A stretch of 64,000 bases of DNA from Pseudopyrenochaeta lycopersici (Eukaryota > Ascomycota > Dothideomycetes > Pleosporales > Pseudopyrenochaetaceae): NCBI GenBank assembly GCA_003313425.1, contig NHZP01000070.1, forward strand, positions 160,534 through 224,533. The letters are read 5' to 3'. Each line of letters starts with the position of its first letter. Positions within the stretch are counted from its first letter, which is position 1. The notes beneath the pieces were generated by a model, which was not told the origin of the DNA, made no database searches, and saw only the letters and a program-made list of their open reading frames with translations. Below, one piece after another: positions 40,700 to 51,536 of this stretch. The position numbers were made by a program, and so were the translations under genes.

Positions 40700-42935
40700 A
40701 CAGGAAGCGCAAATCGCAGGGCGATTAGCTGAGAACAGCCTTGAGGAACGAAGGTAAAGGTAATTGTACCAGGTAATTGTACCAGGTAATTGTACCAGGT
40801 AATTGTACCAGGTAATTGTAATTGTGTTCATTATTGACGAGCTTCGCTTGGTAGAAAGCATGGTATGTGGCGGACACCAGTTTCAATGATCCAATCAGAG
40901 TTGTTTTCCTGGACTCATTTAGTCAATGTTTAATACTTTCTTCGTAGGCTGACGAGTTCGATGTGGTCTTGTCGTTTCCTCCGTAGATTGAATTGGAGAT
41001 TCGGAGAGAGTAGATCGATTGAAATTAATGGTAGGGGGATGGGTAGGACTTGAGGGTGTTGAAGTGTTATCATGCTTGTTGTTTATTATTATCGCTGGTT
41101 GTTGATTCTTTAGGGAGTCAGGATGTGGTTGTTCGTCGAGAGTACTCGGAGATGACGAGTTTGTATCGGGAAATGTCGTTTCCGTGCTCTCTATACGTGA
41201 GCGCTTTGGCGGTGGTGACATATCCTCTGTGTATGGAGTGTCACGTGTTTGTGCTTGGATTGCAAATTAGAACAAGGCAATAGGTAGTTTGCCAGCGTAT
41301 CTTACATGGCAGTATGGTTGTAATCCTACTATCTATTGAGGGGGTTTCGGGAGTGATTGGTTCGGGGGGCTGATTAGATTTACGTTTGGCTGGGGACAGA
41401 AAGTTGGACCGGGGGTCTGAGGAGGACTGCTTAGCTGAAGAGGCTGTTGAGAGTGACATTGAGATAGTACTTCGACCTGGTCTTTCCAGGAAAGACCAGG
41501 AGTCAGGAACGACGATAAAAACGTAATCCTGTGGAAGTTGTGGCGGGTGAAGCATTACATCGTGGTTAAGAAAACCGATAACTTTGCCTGTGCAGTTGAT
41601 CGTTGTGTTAGCCTGGAAGTGCGTGTTAGGCCTATCCGCCATCTTCTTGCAGCGCATCATCCAAGGGTTTACATGAATGGGGAAGATCACGAAGACCTGG
41701 AACTAATGGGAACCTCTGAAAGGGGGCTTGGCTGGGTTGCCCGGGTTAATGAAGGTTGAAAGCTGTACGAAGCCGCAGCATTTTTGTTGTCTGTCTGAGA
41801 GACTAAATGCGGGGTCTTTATGGAGTAATGTTAGGCCTGAGCTAATTATGGGGCCTGTGAAAGCGACAATGGGCGAGATATTGGGGAAGCAGTCTGCTGT
41901 ATTGAACATGCGGGGGCCAATCCTGTAAAGTAAGTGAAAGTCAGTGTATGTAAGGTTATGAAGCTGGGGGGATGAATATACGGCTGGTAACATTGATCAC
42001 GGACAATGAGAGATGGGATCGTGTAATCTTGCGCTTCATCGGGTGCGTCCGAGTCGTTGTTGGGACCAATCTCCCATGTCAATGCGTATGGGTGAACTAT
42101 CCCATAGAGGACGAAGCACTGATCGTTCCAGTCTGACGGATCGATGACTGGTTGGTCATAGATAGACAAGTTCAGACTAAAAGGTGCTGAGCCGATATTC
42201 TCGTCATGTTCTTTGGGCTGAAGAGTCGCATATTCAGGGTTGTGCAACCAAGCTGGTGAAGGGAAGTTGACTGTTGCAATTGTCTCGAAATTGAGGCCTT
42301 TGATTTGTTGCTCTTCAGGAGATCCAAATCTGTTAAGGGGCGGTACGCGTGCTATGAAAAAGATAGACATGTCACCACCGGCAGCCTTTAGGGCTTCGGA
42401 GGGGGCGTGTTGATGTGGTGAGGCATCTGGCGATGTAGATGTGAAGGCCATTTCTGGAGAGGATTCCTTAATGAGCTTGCGGGGATCTTTTTTTGGGAAT
42501 TTTTTTTGGGCGAACCATATATGAGATGTCAGTTCGCAAGGCTGTTATATTGCGATGAAAAGCAAGTGGGCGGGGTAACAGCCAGGAGACAGATATCGGT
42601 GGGGTAATGAGATACCATGAAACTATGCTGTACACGACGGAGGCTTCCGGCTCGTACAGGGCTCGCTTCAATGTGAATGGCGAAGTGTGGTTGAGGTGGT
42701 GGTGAGATATGTATGTAGGGTCTAGATTTAGAGTTTCATAATTTCTTTTGTAGCTTAAATGAAGTGGGGCCTCTAGATGCTATTGGTGGCACTATACTCA
42801 GCTAGCTATGGTCACGCTATCAAGATGTAAGTGGCTTGGATTCTGGATTCTGGATTCTTAGAAATCTTGTGATGAGTCTCATTTTGGATATAGTTCTAGC
42901 GCATGCTTATGTCCTGGCGCTCAGACGATGAGCTG
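40700..42935. repeat. 2.24-kb unit, copy b
   Basis: Direct repeat of 37177-39420 as described there, with four VNTR units at 40760-40818 and a short T-run near 42488. Spacing between the units is about 3.5 kb. Confidence 0.85.
40919..42451 (-). pseudogene. unknown multi-exon gene family, copy b
   Basis: Same gene as 37377-38907. Here the first exon is open from ATG 42451 through SIFFIARVPPLNRFGS and PSDWNDQCFVLYG, and splicing at CC/GTATATTC to TTTACAG continues as IGPRMFNTADCFPN. A TAG stands where copy a has CAG (about 41704), after PPFRGSH. Copy a is open at that codon but carries its own TAG further on, where copy b has TGG. The two copies therefore carry different nonsense transitions. 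The last exon is open to PTKKVLNID. Probably inactive unless the stop lies in an intron. Function unknown. Confidence 0.55.
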
Positions 42936-43103
42936 ATGGAGGGTATAATGCTGCTGTCGAAGGTACGAGAGAGAGATATCATCGGCAACACAGTACCGCA
43001 GAATATGATCGCGGCGGAGAAGAGGTTAGAGGATTGCAGCAAAGCGACGATCAAAGAAGCGGAAGCGTGGGACTGGACATCCCCGACGTGGCATAGCAAT
43101 TAG
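42903..43103 (+). CDS. short conserved frame, copy b
   Basis: A 66-codon frame: MSWRSDDELMEGIMLLSK, RERDIIGNTVPQNMIAAEKR, AWDWTSPTWHSN. Its C-terminal 45 codons are conserved with 40165-40297, with mostly conservative differences, which suggests it was under selection. The upstream part lies in the near-identical unit (MSWRSDDEL is also at 39376 in copy a, where the frame soon ends). No known domain. It is transcribed away from the neighbouring family gene. Confidence 0.4.
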   Translation: MLMSWRSDDELMEGIMLLSKVRERDIIGNTVPQNMIAAEKRLEDCSKATIKEAEAWDWTSPTWHSN

Positions 43104-43506
43104 TGTAATAACATCATTAGCGAATAAGTAGGTTCTCTCCAAAATAAAGCTATCGACAACAGTGTATAGATGCATGATGCATCGTATGATGGCGGCACAA
43201 GGAGTGGTATAAACGGAAAACTTGCATGCCTCAGGCAGCAAGCAAAATCGCCCAAGAAGATAGAAAACAAGATCAAACGAATGCTACTGGATGAATTGGT
43301 TACGCTAGACCAAATTCAACTATACCTAACGTACTGACGATAAAGTGTTCATTAATTCTAGCAGTAGGAGGGGTAGCAGAAGGCGATAAGCTCAGAGAAA
43401 TGCAAGGCACTGATTAACGAAGTGCGGTCTATCTAAGAAGATTACATGATAGGTAAAAGGATGGAAAAGGAAGTCCAAAGGTGCGATGTTCCACGTACCT
43501 TCGGGA
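43104..43506. other. non-coding part of the insert
   Basis: Diverged from 40298-40699, with short matches such as CTATACCTAAC and AGCAGTAGGAG. No gene seen. Confidence 0.4.
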
Positions 43507-43776
43507 AGTGTGGCGTCGAAGTGGCTGCAGTTTTGAGGGGTGGGAGGGGTCAGAGGCCTTTCGTTCCTCAAGGCATTCGATTCTCATGTGGTGTGGCGTC
43601 GGAGTGGCTGCAGTTTTGAGGGGCGGGAGGCGTCAGAGGCCTTTCGTTCCTCAAGGCATCTCAAAAAGATTCGATTCTCATGTGGTGTGGCGTCGGAAGT
43701 GGCTGCAGTTTTGAGGGGCGGGAGGCGTCAGAGGCCTTTCGTTCCTCAAGGCAAAGCTCCTTTCGTTCCTCAAGGC
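43507..43776 (+). repeat. minisatellite, about three units of 80-95 bp
   Basis: The unit includes GTGGCTGCAGTTTTGAGGGG, GGGAGGCGTCAGAGGCC and TTTCGTTCCTCAAGGCA, and two of the units add GATTCGATTCTCATGTGGTG. A partial unit CTCCTTTCGTTCCTCAAGGCA closes the array exactly where the Tc1-like transposase resumes. It therefore marks the right edge of the 6.6-kb insert. Confidence 0.85.
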
Positions 43777-44208
43777 ATAGAGCGTGATTTCGATGCTCCA
43801 AAGTATGGGTACTCCGCTAAAAGTTACATTAAGGCCTTGACTAAAGGGCTTCTACCATCTTGGCGTCGTTCTCAGCTTTTTATGCAGGATAACGCGCGCA
43901 TACACACAGCTGCAGCGACGCGTGAGTTCCTGCGCGAGCACCACATCACCACCATCAAATGGCCAGCATACTCACCTGATCTCAACCCAATTGAGCACCT
44001 CTGGTGGTACCTGAAGAAGCGCATGTACAAATTCTATCCACAATATAACAATTACAGCCAATCTATAGAAGAGTGGGATGGCTTTTGCAGTGCATTAAAA
44101 GAGTGCTGGCGGCGCATACCATCCAAGCTCATCAAGCGCCTTATCTTGAGTATGCGACAACGAATTGCTGCATGTAAAAAGGCACGAGGATGGCAAACAA
44201 AATATTAA
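43777..44208 (+). pseudogene. Tc1-like transposase, C-terminal half
   Basis: Resumes as IERDFDAPKYGYSAKSYI, then the second and third catalytic residues of a DD34E transposase: FMQDNARIHTAAATREFL and YSPDLNPIEHLWWYLKKRM. It ends with RQRIAACKKARGW and a stop. This half is free of stops, unlike the N-terminal half. Together the two halves make a nearly full-length transposase broken by the insert. Confidence 0.85.
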
Positions 44209-44347
44209 TCATCTATGCAACTCTTGACCCAAAAAAAATTAATTATATAATATTTTGGCTGAGATATATGGTGTTGAAGTTTGGTGTACATGTGCTTGAG
44301 AGGGTGGCTCGTGCATGCGCGGCGGAAACTTTTGCGGGGTCACTGTA

Positions 44348-44672
44348 CCCAACCTGACCTCCACCACGCGCTGCTAGCAGCTTATCAGCTATAGCAAGTA
44401 CAACTAGTAGCATTGGCGGAAATCTACATCGATCCAAGTCTAGTATGTCTAACAATCACATCCTCTTCTAGTCTAGTAAGTTTCTTTGAGTGGGGCTGGC
44501 AATCGCGTTAGGTAGGTACGCCAGCGCGTCAGCGCTGAAGTGTGGTTCGAGAGACTTCGAACGTCTGTGCAGCAACTCTTTTAGTCTGAATTTAGTCTGA
44601 ATTAAGAGCTAAGATTACAAGGTTTATATTAGCCCCACGAGAAGCTGGTTGAGGTTGAATTGGAGGAGCCAT
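44348..44672 (-). pseudogene. pogo/Fot1-like transposase, N-terminal part
   Basis: From ATG 44672: MAPPIQPQPASRGANINLVILALNSD, a stop, RVAAQTFEVSRTTLQ, a stop, RAGVPT, then LTRLEEDVIVRH and DKLLAARGGGQVG. This is the HTH and Tc5/CENP-B-like N-terminus of a pogo/Fot1-type transposase with several stops. It is cut at 44347 by the Tc1-like element and continues at 36395 on the other side. Confidence 0.75.
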
Positions 44673-44747
44673 AATTGATAGAAGTTGACGCGTTACAAAA
44701 AGTTGTTGAGGTGGCCCGCTCGCTTGCCTGGCCCGCTCGCTCATCCT

Positions 44748-45080
44748 TTACGTTATGACAGATAGACGTAGCATCGAGTGGCGTCGCGGTACCAGCGGAA
44801 CATGGAGTTGATCGCCTGCGAGAGTCTCGATTTTGTTTACCTTGTTGGTGCAGCAAGTATTGATCCAAAAGTACTCTTGTCTTGCCTGCTCTCCACAAAT
44901 TCGGATCTCCTTATAGCCAGGCTTGTCCCTGCCACTACGATTTGTCAAGTCTTTGAAGGTGACCTCTTCGGTATCTGCGCCCCATGTGTGAGAAAGTATG
45001 GCATACAGAGGGATCGTATTCGTGCCGACCAAGTTGTTGGTGACCCAACTCGCATCGTTACTGCGTCGCAAAAGGCGCAC
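44748..45080 (-). pseudogene. HET-domain gene, 5' fragment
   Basis: Begins where family members have MRLL, but the codon is GTG. Then DTIPLYAILSHTWGADTEEVTFKDL-type HET sequence (here TNTIPLYAILSHTWG), KPGYKEIRICGEQA, FWINTCCTNK. After a frameshift near 44830 the expected AINSMFRWYRDATRCYVYLS is visible before a TAA. So the first third of a HET protein remains, with start codon, frame and 3' end lost. It is unrelated in position to the HET gene at 47370-52110. Confidence 0.8.
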
Positions 45081-45769
45081 CGTTTCGCATAGAGATGAGA
45101 GAGTGATATGTTGGGATCAGGCAGTTATTTTGGTCCCACTAATCTGGGTTAGAAGCTTCTTGGCGGAGACCAAAGGTTTATCGGCAACCAGAACGGCTCG
45201 GCTTGGCATGACGAATATCGCGGAGACAGCGTGGGCGTTCCCAGCCTGCATCACGAAACGCTGGGATGGGGCCAGGAATAAGAGAGACGAGCCGAACGTC
45301 AGCATCGAGGGAAGACGAACGCCCTGCATTGCGTGCAGCTAGCATTTTGGCGCTCAAGCGTCGATGGAGACAAGCTACCAGACTTGGCTTCACATCGCTG
45401 CATCAATGTAATCTTCTCAACTAGCCGGTGACCATCATTGAGACATTCCAGATACTTGAACATGTCGCAGGCCAAGGCATCATCTCAGGGAGCCTGAGGA
45501 AGAAACTGCATTAGTAATCTTGCCATATAATCTAAAACGTGCGGGGTCAGGTTCACCAGACCAAGGCACTCTACACACACAATACAACTTTTCTGCTCAT
45601 CATGAATTCTTCCTGATGCATCATCATCAGCACACCCAAGTGCGACAGAACATTATTGGAATAGCTTGGGAGTTTGCCGCGTGTAATCAACAAAACATGC
45701 CAAAGGAAATGATACCCTCAAAGGCGCGATAAAACACGGCATTCCTTCCAAAAGCTTCAGCTAATACGC
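45081..45769. other. spacer containing the third copy of the 55-bp unit
   Basis: 45462-45518 repeats the unit of 17004-17060 (ATGTCGCAGGCCAAGG... CATTAGTAAT). Otherwise I see only short frames: 45117-45393 on the minus strand has no family pattern. The stretch 45520-45769 may be the decayed N-terminus of the following MULE. Confidence 0.4.
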
Positions 45770-47243
45770 TTGACACAGCTATGCATGCCCGTGATTGAGT
45801 CAATGACCCATGCTGGGGCGCGGCCGATGCAAATACTAGCTGCAATTCAAAGAGAAGACCAAGACACACTGGTCTCTGCAACCGATATCCGGGGCGAGAC
45901 GAAAGCAATTCGGGAGAAACACTTGAATGGGAGAAGTCCAATGGAGACACTGCTGGACGACTTATCTACGGCAGACTGGATATTCGCTGTCAAGAAGGAC
46001 GATAATAACCATGTACAAAATCTCTTCTTCGTCCACCAGAAGCAGGTAGAGCTGCTTCTCGCCAACCCAGATGTACTCTTGATGGATTGCACTAACCGAA
46101 CGAACAAGTATAAGCTCCCACTGTTGCACATACTTGGCTGTACCAATCTACAGACCTTCTTCTCTGCAGGCTTCTGCTTCCTCAGCAACGAGACGCAAGC
46201 AGACTACTATTGGGCAATCGCGAACTTCCTCCTCAAGACAGGGATACAACGACCACGTGTATTTATCAGCGATCAGGAGGAAGCATTGAAGACGGCAGCT
46301 CGCTCGCTACTCCTAGGAGTTCCTCAACTCTTATGCGTGTGGCACATCAACAAGAACGTCCAGGCAAAGGCCCAACAGGCCTGGCGAGATGCCGACGGTG
46401 GGACGAAAGAGGAGAAGCAGAAGATCGCCGAACACAGGGCTGCGTTCATGAAGCGTTGGACTCAGGTATGCCCACCCCAGCGGGCAGAATACTTTGAACG
46501 AAGCGTTTCTATGACTAAATCACTCCTAGAACTAACTAGAGCAGCTTGTCTACGCAAAAAGACCACTGGAGTTCCAGTTCAAGTGGGACGAACTACTTAA
46601 AGACTACAGCCACCAGCAAGAGCTCTGCAGATACCTGAGAGAGAACCAATACCTCACGCGCACCGAGTGGGCAGCGGCGTGGACTTCTCATCACCGACAC
46701 TACAATACGATTACAAGCTCGCCTGTTGAAGGAATGCACAAGGTCTTGAAGGACTACCTCATGACCTCCCGAGGTGACTTGCTGCGCGTTGTAGAGAGGA
46801 TTGGGCAAATGGTTAAGAGTCAACACAACAAATATAGGAAAGAAATAGCCTCTTCCAGGCATAGCGCCAAGTTCGGGCACAGACTAGAGTCGATGCCATT
46901 CCTGCCTCCCGGCATCCATGATGTCCTGACGCCACCGGCAATCGAGCGGATCAGGCAACAGGATCTACTGCGCCAGAAAGAGCAGAGACAGCGTCGCGGC
47001 GGACATCCTTGTTCAGGCCTTTTCGAGAAAACGAACGGTCTTCCATGTCGCCATACGCTGCAAGAAGTGACGAGGGCTGGATCAACATTACGACTAAATC
47101 ATCTCTACGACGACCATTGGCGCTATCAGCGCGAGCAAGGACCGTCTATGCACTTGTCTCCAAGGCCACATCATTCTATTCTAGAGCCGCTCACTGCCGG
47201 ATACCGAATCACTGCATTGCTTTACGGCGTTGGCTGGGCTTGA
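45770..47243 (+). pseudogene. MULE transposase with one frameshift
   Basis: A Mutator-like transposase. Part 1 (45770 to about 46545) has the core: LLMDCTNRTNKYKLPLLH (first Asp), RVFISDQEEALKTAARSLL (second Asp), LLCVWHINKNVQAKA (C-x2-H motif). The frame then shifts and continues as RPLEFQFKWDELLKDYSHQQ, SSPVEGMHKVLKDYL, and a SWIM zinc finger CSGLFEKTNGLPCRH, to the stop at 47243. The FAR1-type N-terminal DNA-binding region is not clearly present. With one correction it would be nearly complete, so it decayed only recently. It is a different subfamily from the truncated MULE at 26050-26800. Terminal repeats were not found. Confidence 0.8.
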
Positions 47244-47369
47244 GTTTGGCCTGGATGGTAGCCTTAAGCTCTTCCTTGCGCGAGCGGAAGTTCAAGGGGC
47301 GCAAGCCGCTGGGACCGCGGCCAATGCATCAGGCCCTCTAATTGCTTGCTAAAACCCCGTAAATAAATG

Positions 47370-48421
47370 TCAGATCAAGGTATATAATGTAGTTTGCCGG
47401 CCCGAAAAAAACTGCCCATCGTACGCGTCCGGAATGTGACCAACCGATGGGAGCAAAGCGCACTTTCCCATCAAAATATGCTCCTCCCCGACCCCGCGGA
47501 GAAGCCGAGGCGTCGTCGAGCCTTTGAATATGCACAGCGTGTCCTCTGCGGCGGCCACTGCGTCTTCACGTGCAAGGCGGCCAATGACACCATCCGCCGT
47601 GACAAAGTGCGGGAAGCTTATGCATTTGAAGATCCAGTTGGAAAAGTCCGCGGTATCGTCCGCGGTATCGTCCGCGCCTGGCGTTTCGCCGGCATGATCT
47701 TGCGGAGTTCTGCCAACGATAGAATCCCATATGCGGCGGGCCGTGGAGATGTCAAGCGCGTTGTAATCGTTGAAGCAGGTTTCGAGGTATGCCGTTATCA
47801 GGGTTTGCAACGAGTCTTGCTTGCAGAAATCCAGTGCGCCCTTTAGGAAGGAAGCTTCAAAGTCGTCCAGCCAAGCGTGCAAGGCCTCCGCTTCCTGCAT
47901 GTTTGCGGGGTTGCGTCCACTGGGTTCCCAGACGTGCGCGCAAACGCCGAGTTCCACCCCCTCAAGAATCATTTTCGATCCATCGCTCGAGAACGAGACG
48001 TTAGCCTGCGTTAGTGGCTCGTCTACTACAACGTCGAGGTATCGAAGGTCTGGAACCCAGCTTGGTACCCCCTCGAGGCCGTTTCTGACGGATGAGAGGA
48101 TATTCAGGTCATTGGTCTTTTCAATCAGGAAAACGGTGTAGTTGTGATAGACTCTGGAGAAGTGTGTGGTGTATCTCGGCCGTAAGTGATCTTGAAGTTC
48201 TGGAATACAGTCTATGAGACCGAACAGTGCATAGATCATATCATGAGGCACGGTGGCTACGCGCCCAGATCCAGTCCATTTGAGGTATTTGTTCAATTCT
48301 CGTGCGAAGGTGATAAGCTTGGCCTCGTTATCCGCTGGTGGAGGGGCGCTGGGCCTCCGATACCTATGTAGTCGCTCGTTCCAGAACTGCAGATAACGGA
48401 GCATGTTCTGTATGTTCTCAG
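47370..48421 (-). pseudogene. HET-domain gene, C-terminal part
   Basis: About 350 codons continuing the HET protein whose N-part is at 52110-51537: NIQNMLRYLQFWNERLHRY, ARELNKYLKWTGSGRVATVPHDMIYALFGLID (typical post-HET sequence DKVYALLGL), GVPSWVPDLRYLDV (typical PSWVPDW), then a conserved C-terminus to the stop at 47370. Removing hAT2 and one 8-bp target copy rejoins ...FVSEN with IQNML in frame, so the gene was open before hAT2 entered. The other HET gene parts lie beyond hAT2. The C-terminal repeat CGGTATCGTC is duplicated at about 47650. Confidence 0.85.
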
Positions 48422-51400
48422 CAGAGATGTCAACAATCAAGCCGATCAAGCCCTCGTCGTCGGCTTGGCTTGAGGCTTGATTTGGAGTCGTTAGGCTTGA
48501 CTTGTTTGACTTGATTGCTTAGATGAGGCTGGCTTGGCTTGAAGCTTGATCGGTGGCTTGATTGTTTATTGTTGTAGAGATCGCTCGGCTATACTAATTA
48601 CTCGACCTCCTGGCCCCAATAGCACAACTTGTATATAGCGTCTATTTCAGTGTCAGTTATTCTTGCTGTAGCAACGCTGCTGCCTTGATCAAAGCCAGCC
48701 TTATACCACCGCCTTATACACTGAATAGCAGCCAGTAACTGGGGTGAGATCTTCCGCCTTCGGGGCTCAAGCAGGTCGCCAAGCTCGCTGAACATACGCT
48801 CACACTCGCAGCTTGACGCTGGGATAGAGATGACGTCGATAGCCATCTTAGAGAGATTAGGGTAGCGATCGCGCAAGCTTACCCAGTATTTAATTGGGAA
48901 GTTTGCGGCATCACTACCCTTCTCAACCCTTGGCTCGCACCTCTTCCACCTATTAAACTCGTCTATCTCGCTGTCCTCAGCAGCCGCGCTAGCCTCAGGA
49001 TCGATGAGGGCTTCAATAGCCTCGTCGATATCGTTGGTAACAACCTTTGGCCGCCTCACTAGGCGTGGTGAGCGGTTGTATTCAGCCCAAAGCGCGCGGA
49101 ACGCGCAATTATTAGCGTCCAGCCACTCAGGCTTGTCAGCCCAGGCAACGTCGCAGTAAGTTTTATAGCGCGGATGGAGTATCGTTGCCGCGTAGTACGC
49201 TGGTGAGAGGTCGAGTTTATTGTAGTAATCGCTAGCCTTCGCCCAGGCAGCGCGAAGGTTGATCGCGAGATGGTCCTCAGGCGCGTCGTCGTGCGCATTA
49301 TAGTCGACTGCCTCGTACACCTTGACGCGCTGCTCGTAGTAAGTATAAACTCAAAGACTGGGATGACCTCAGCAATAGCGCCATAACGGCCACTTTTGCC
49401 GCGACCTTCAAGCCGCTTTGTTGCCAACTTTAGCGGCTTTAGTACGTCTATGTACTCAGTAACGACCGCCCAATCGGCGGCTGTTAGCCCGTCCGATCGC
49501 GTCCAGGGCGCTGCCTCCGGCAGCTTGTTGCCGCGACTTATCGCGTACGTGTCCTCATCTCGCACGCGGCGTATATGGTGGTTAGCGTAGGCGTTAACTG
49601 CTGGCTGCAGTTCCACGGCGCGCTCAAAGGCAGAGTAGTACGAGTTCCAGCGCGTGACAACTGGCTTGATTGGCTCAAGTATCCTGTGTTGATCTGTGGG
49701 CAGCTCAGCGTTAGCGAGGCGCTGAAAGTTTTTAAAAAGCTCATGTTGTTGCGGCGTTTTGATGTAGTTAATAACGCTAAGAAGCACGCCTAAAGGCCCA
49801 TCCTCGCGCCATTTGCGCATTAACTCGCTCTCAGCAGCAAGCTCACCGCTATCGTTGTCGTACGCGTCGTCGTTGTTACCCCAGAGTAGCGTCTGACCGA
49901 TGAGGTTAAGGATGTGAGGGCCGCAACGGAGGCGGCGATGGGGAGCGATGAAGCCCATCTGCTGCGCGAGCTTGAGGACGGCAGCGTCGTTGTTAGTAGC
50001 GTTGTCAAGCATAAAGTAGCCAACTGTACGCGGATTTATGCCGAACTGCTGCAGCGTTTTGCTAACTACTTCAGCAATCTTCTCGCCAGTGTGAGCGCCC
50101 GTCAGCTGCGGCAGCGCGATAGGTACGTCTACAAGGTCACCAACGCTGTTAACGTAGTGAGCAACAACGCCTAAGAAGCCACGCTTGCCGCCTTTAGTCG
50201 TCCAGCTGTCAAAGCTGATGTGGACCTTGCTTATTGATTGCGACAGCTCAGCGACAACCTGCGGCTGCATAAAGTCGAAACGGCGCATTACAAAGCGTGA
50301 AACACTCGCATGGGAGGTCCACAATGCCGCCACTGCCTCAGGATTTGCAGCTTCAAGCAGCCGTCGAAACGCGGGGGACTCAAACTCAGAAATTGGATGG
50401 TTGTTCTCGACGAGCCATGCGACAGCAGCATGTCGAAAATCCTGAATGCTAAAGCCGGCAAGCTCGTTGGCAACGTCTTGGGATACCTTGACTTTGCCGG
50501 CCTTGAAGACAGCGCGCAGCCCGCTCTTACCTGCCTTCGTCGCAGCGTGCGCTTTGCCTGGAGCTGCGTAACGATGGCCGCGTTTATTCTGCTCTAAATG
50601 GCGCGCTGAGGTCGACGTCGATAGCGTTGTTTCGTATATGCCGCCGCCACCAGCGTCGATAATCTTGTGCTCATGACAATAGCGACAGACAAAGAAGGTG
50701 CGGTCTGGGTCCTTAATGAGCGCAACGCGAAAGCCGTAGAGGTATACCCAGCTCTTTTTCTGCCTCTGCGTAGCCAACGGCTTGCAGTATTGAGGTAAAC
50801 GTGACCAATTAATCCCCTCGAAGTCGTCTGCAAAGCGCTCATCAAAGCCCTTACTACTATTATTATTATCTTCTAACGTAGCTACTGTTGCAGCCTTGCT
50901 GCCCTCAATAGACGTGACGATCGCAACGTTAGGCTGAGACTCGCGCAACTGCGACTCAAAGGTGGGTGGCTCGGTAGCCTGAGACGCGGCAGTCGTCAGT
51001 GCTTTGCGCGGCGATAGACGCTGAGATAGTTGCTGGGTCGTATTAACGTCGACAGGCTGGGACTCGATGCTACAAGCAGCGACCCTTAGGCGCTTGTTCG
51101 GGACAGCAGCGCTGTTACGGGGACGTTTAGGGGCTTTGTTAAGCGGCATAGCAACAATAGGGGCGTAAAAAACCACTAAGTAACTGTCTATATAGGCAAA
51201 GGCGACAGTATAGGTAGATGACGCGTAAGATGGACGCGTAAAGTAGCTTTAGGTAGGTAGCTGAGATGCTTACTAAGCTAACTATAACACCAGGAAAGTA
51301 TCGCGAGATCGCTCGTACAGCAAACTTAGTAGCCTCATTGAAATCGAAGCTAAAACATGTTGCTGAACACTCCCGCAACACTAAAACATCAAGCCAATCA

Positions 51401-51536
51401 AGCTAACCAATCAAGCTTCGTATTAAGGCTTGATTTGATTGCAAAAATACTAGGACGAGGCTTGGATTGATCGAATTGACGATCGTCAAGCCAATCAATC
51501 AAGTGCTTGATTGTAGCTTGATTGTTGACATCTCTG
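48422..51536 (-). mobile_element. hAT2 DNA transposon, right copy, with target-site duplication
   Basis: Same 3115 bp and terminal repeats as 7569-10683, in reverse. The 8-bp flanks are identical on both sides: GTTCTCAG at 48414-48421 and at 51537-51544. This is a clean hAT insertion into a HET gene exon and the original site of the element relative to the left copy. Confidence 0.95.
48598..51176 (-). pseudogene. hAT2 transposase with the shared frameshift, right copy
   Basis: Identical in sequence to the left copy (7929-10507), including the missing T at 49347-49349. Domains as there: BED finger, RNase H core, hATC block. The shared break means both copies descend from one already broken element, or share a base-call error. 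If real, mobility of this pair needed transposase from elsewhere. Confidence 0.85.

Larger units (their letters stand above)
36398..44345 (+). mobile_element. Tc1/mariner-like transposon, split by a 6.6-kb insert
   Basis: Left tip CAGTGACCCCGCAAAAGTTT (36398) and right tip AAACTTTTGCGGGGTCACTG (ending 44345) are perfect inverted repeats continuing to GCC/GGC, flanked by TA on both sides (36396-36397, 44346-44347). The transposase is in two halves, 36483-37175 and about 43777-44208. The material between (about 37176-43776) is unrelated and was inserted later. The flanking DNA on both sides belongs to one pogo/Fot1-like gene, so three nesting levels are visible. Confidence 0.9.
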
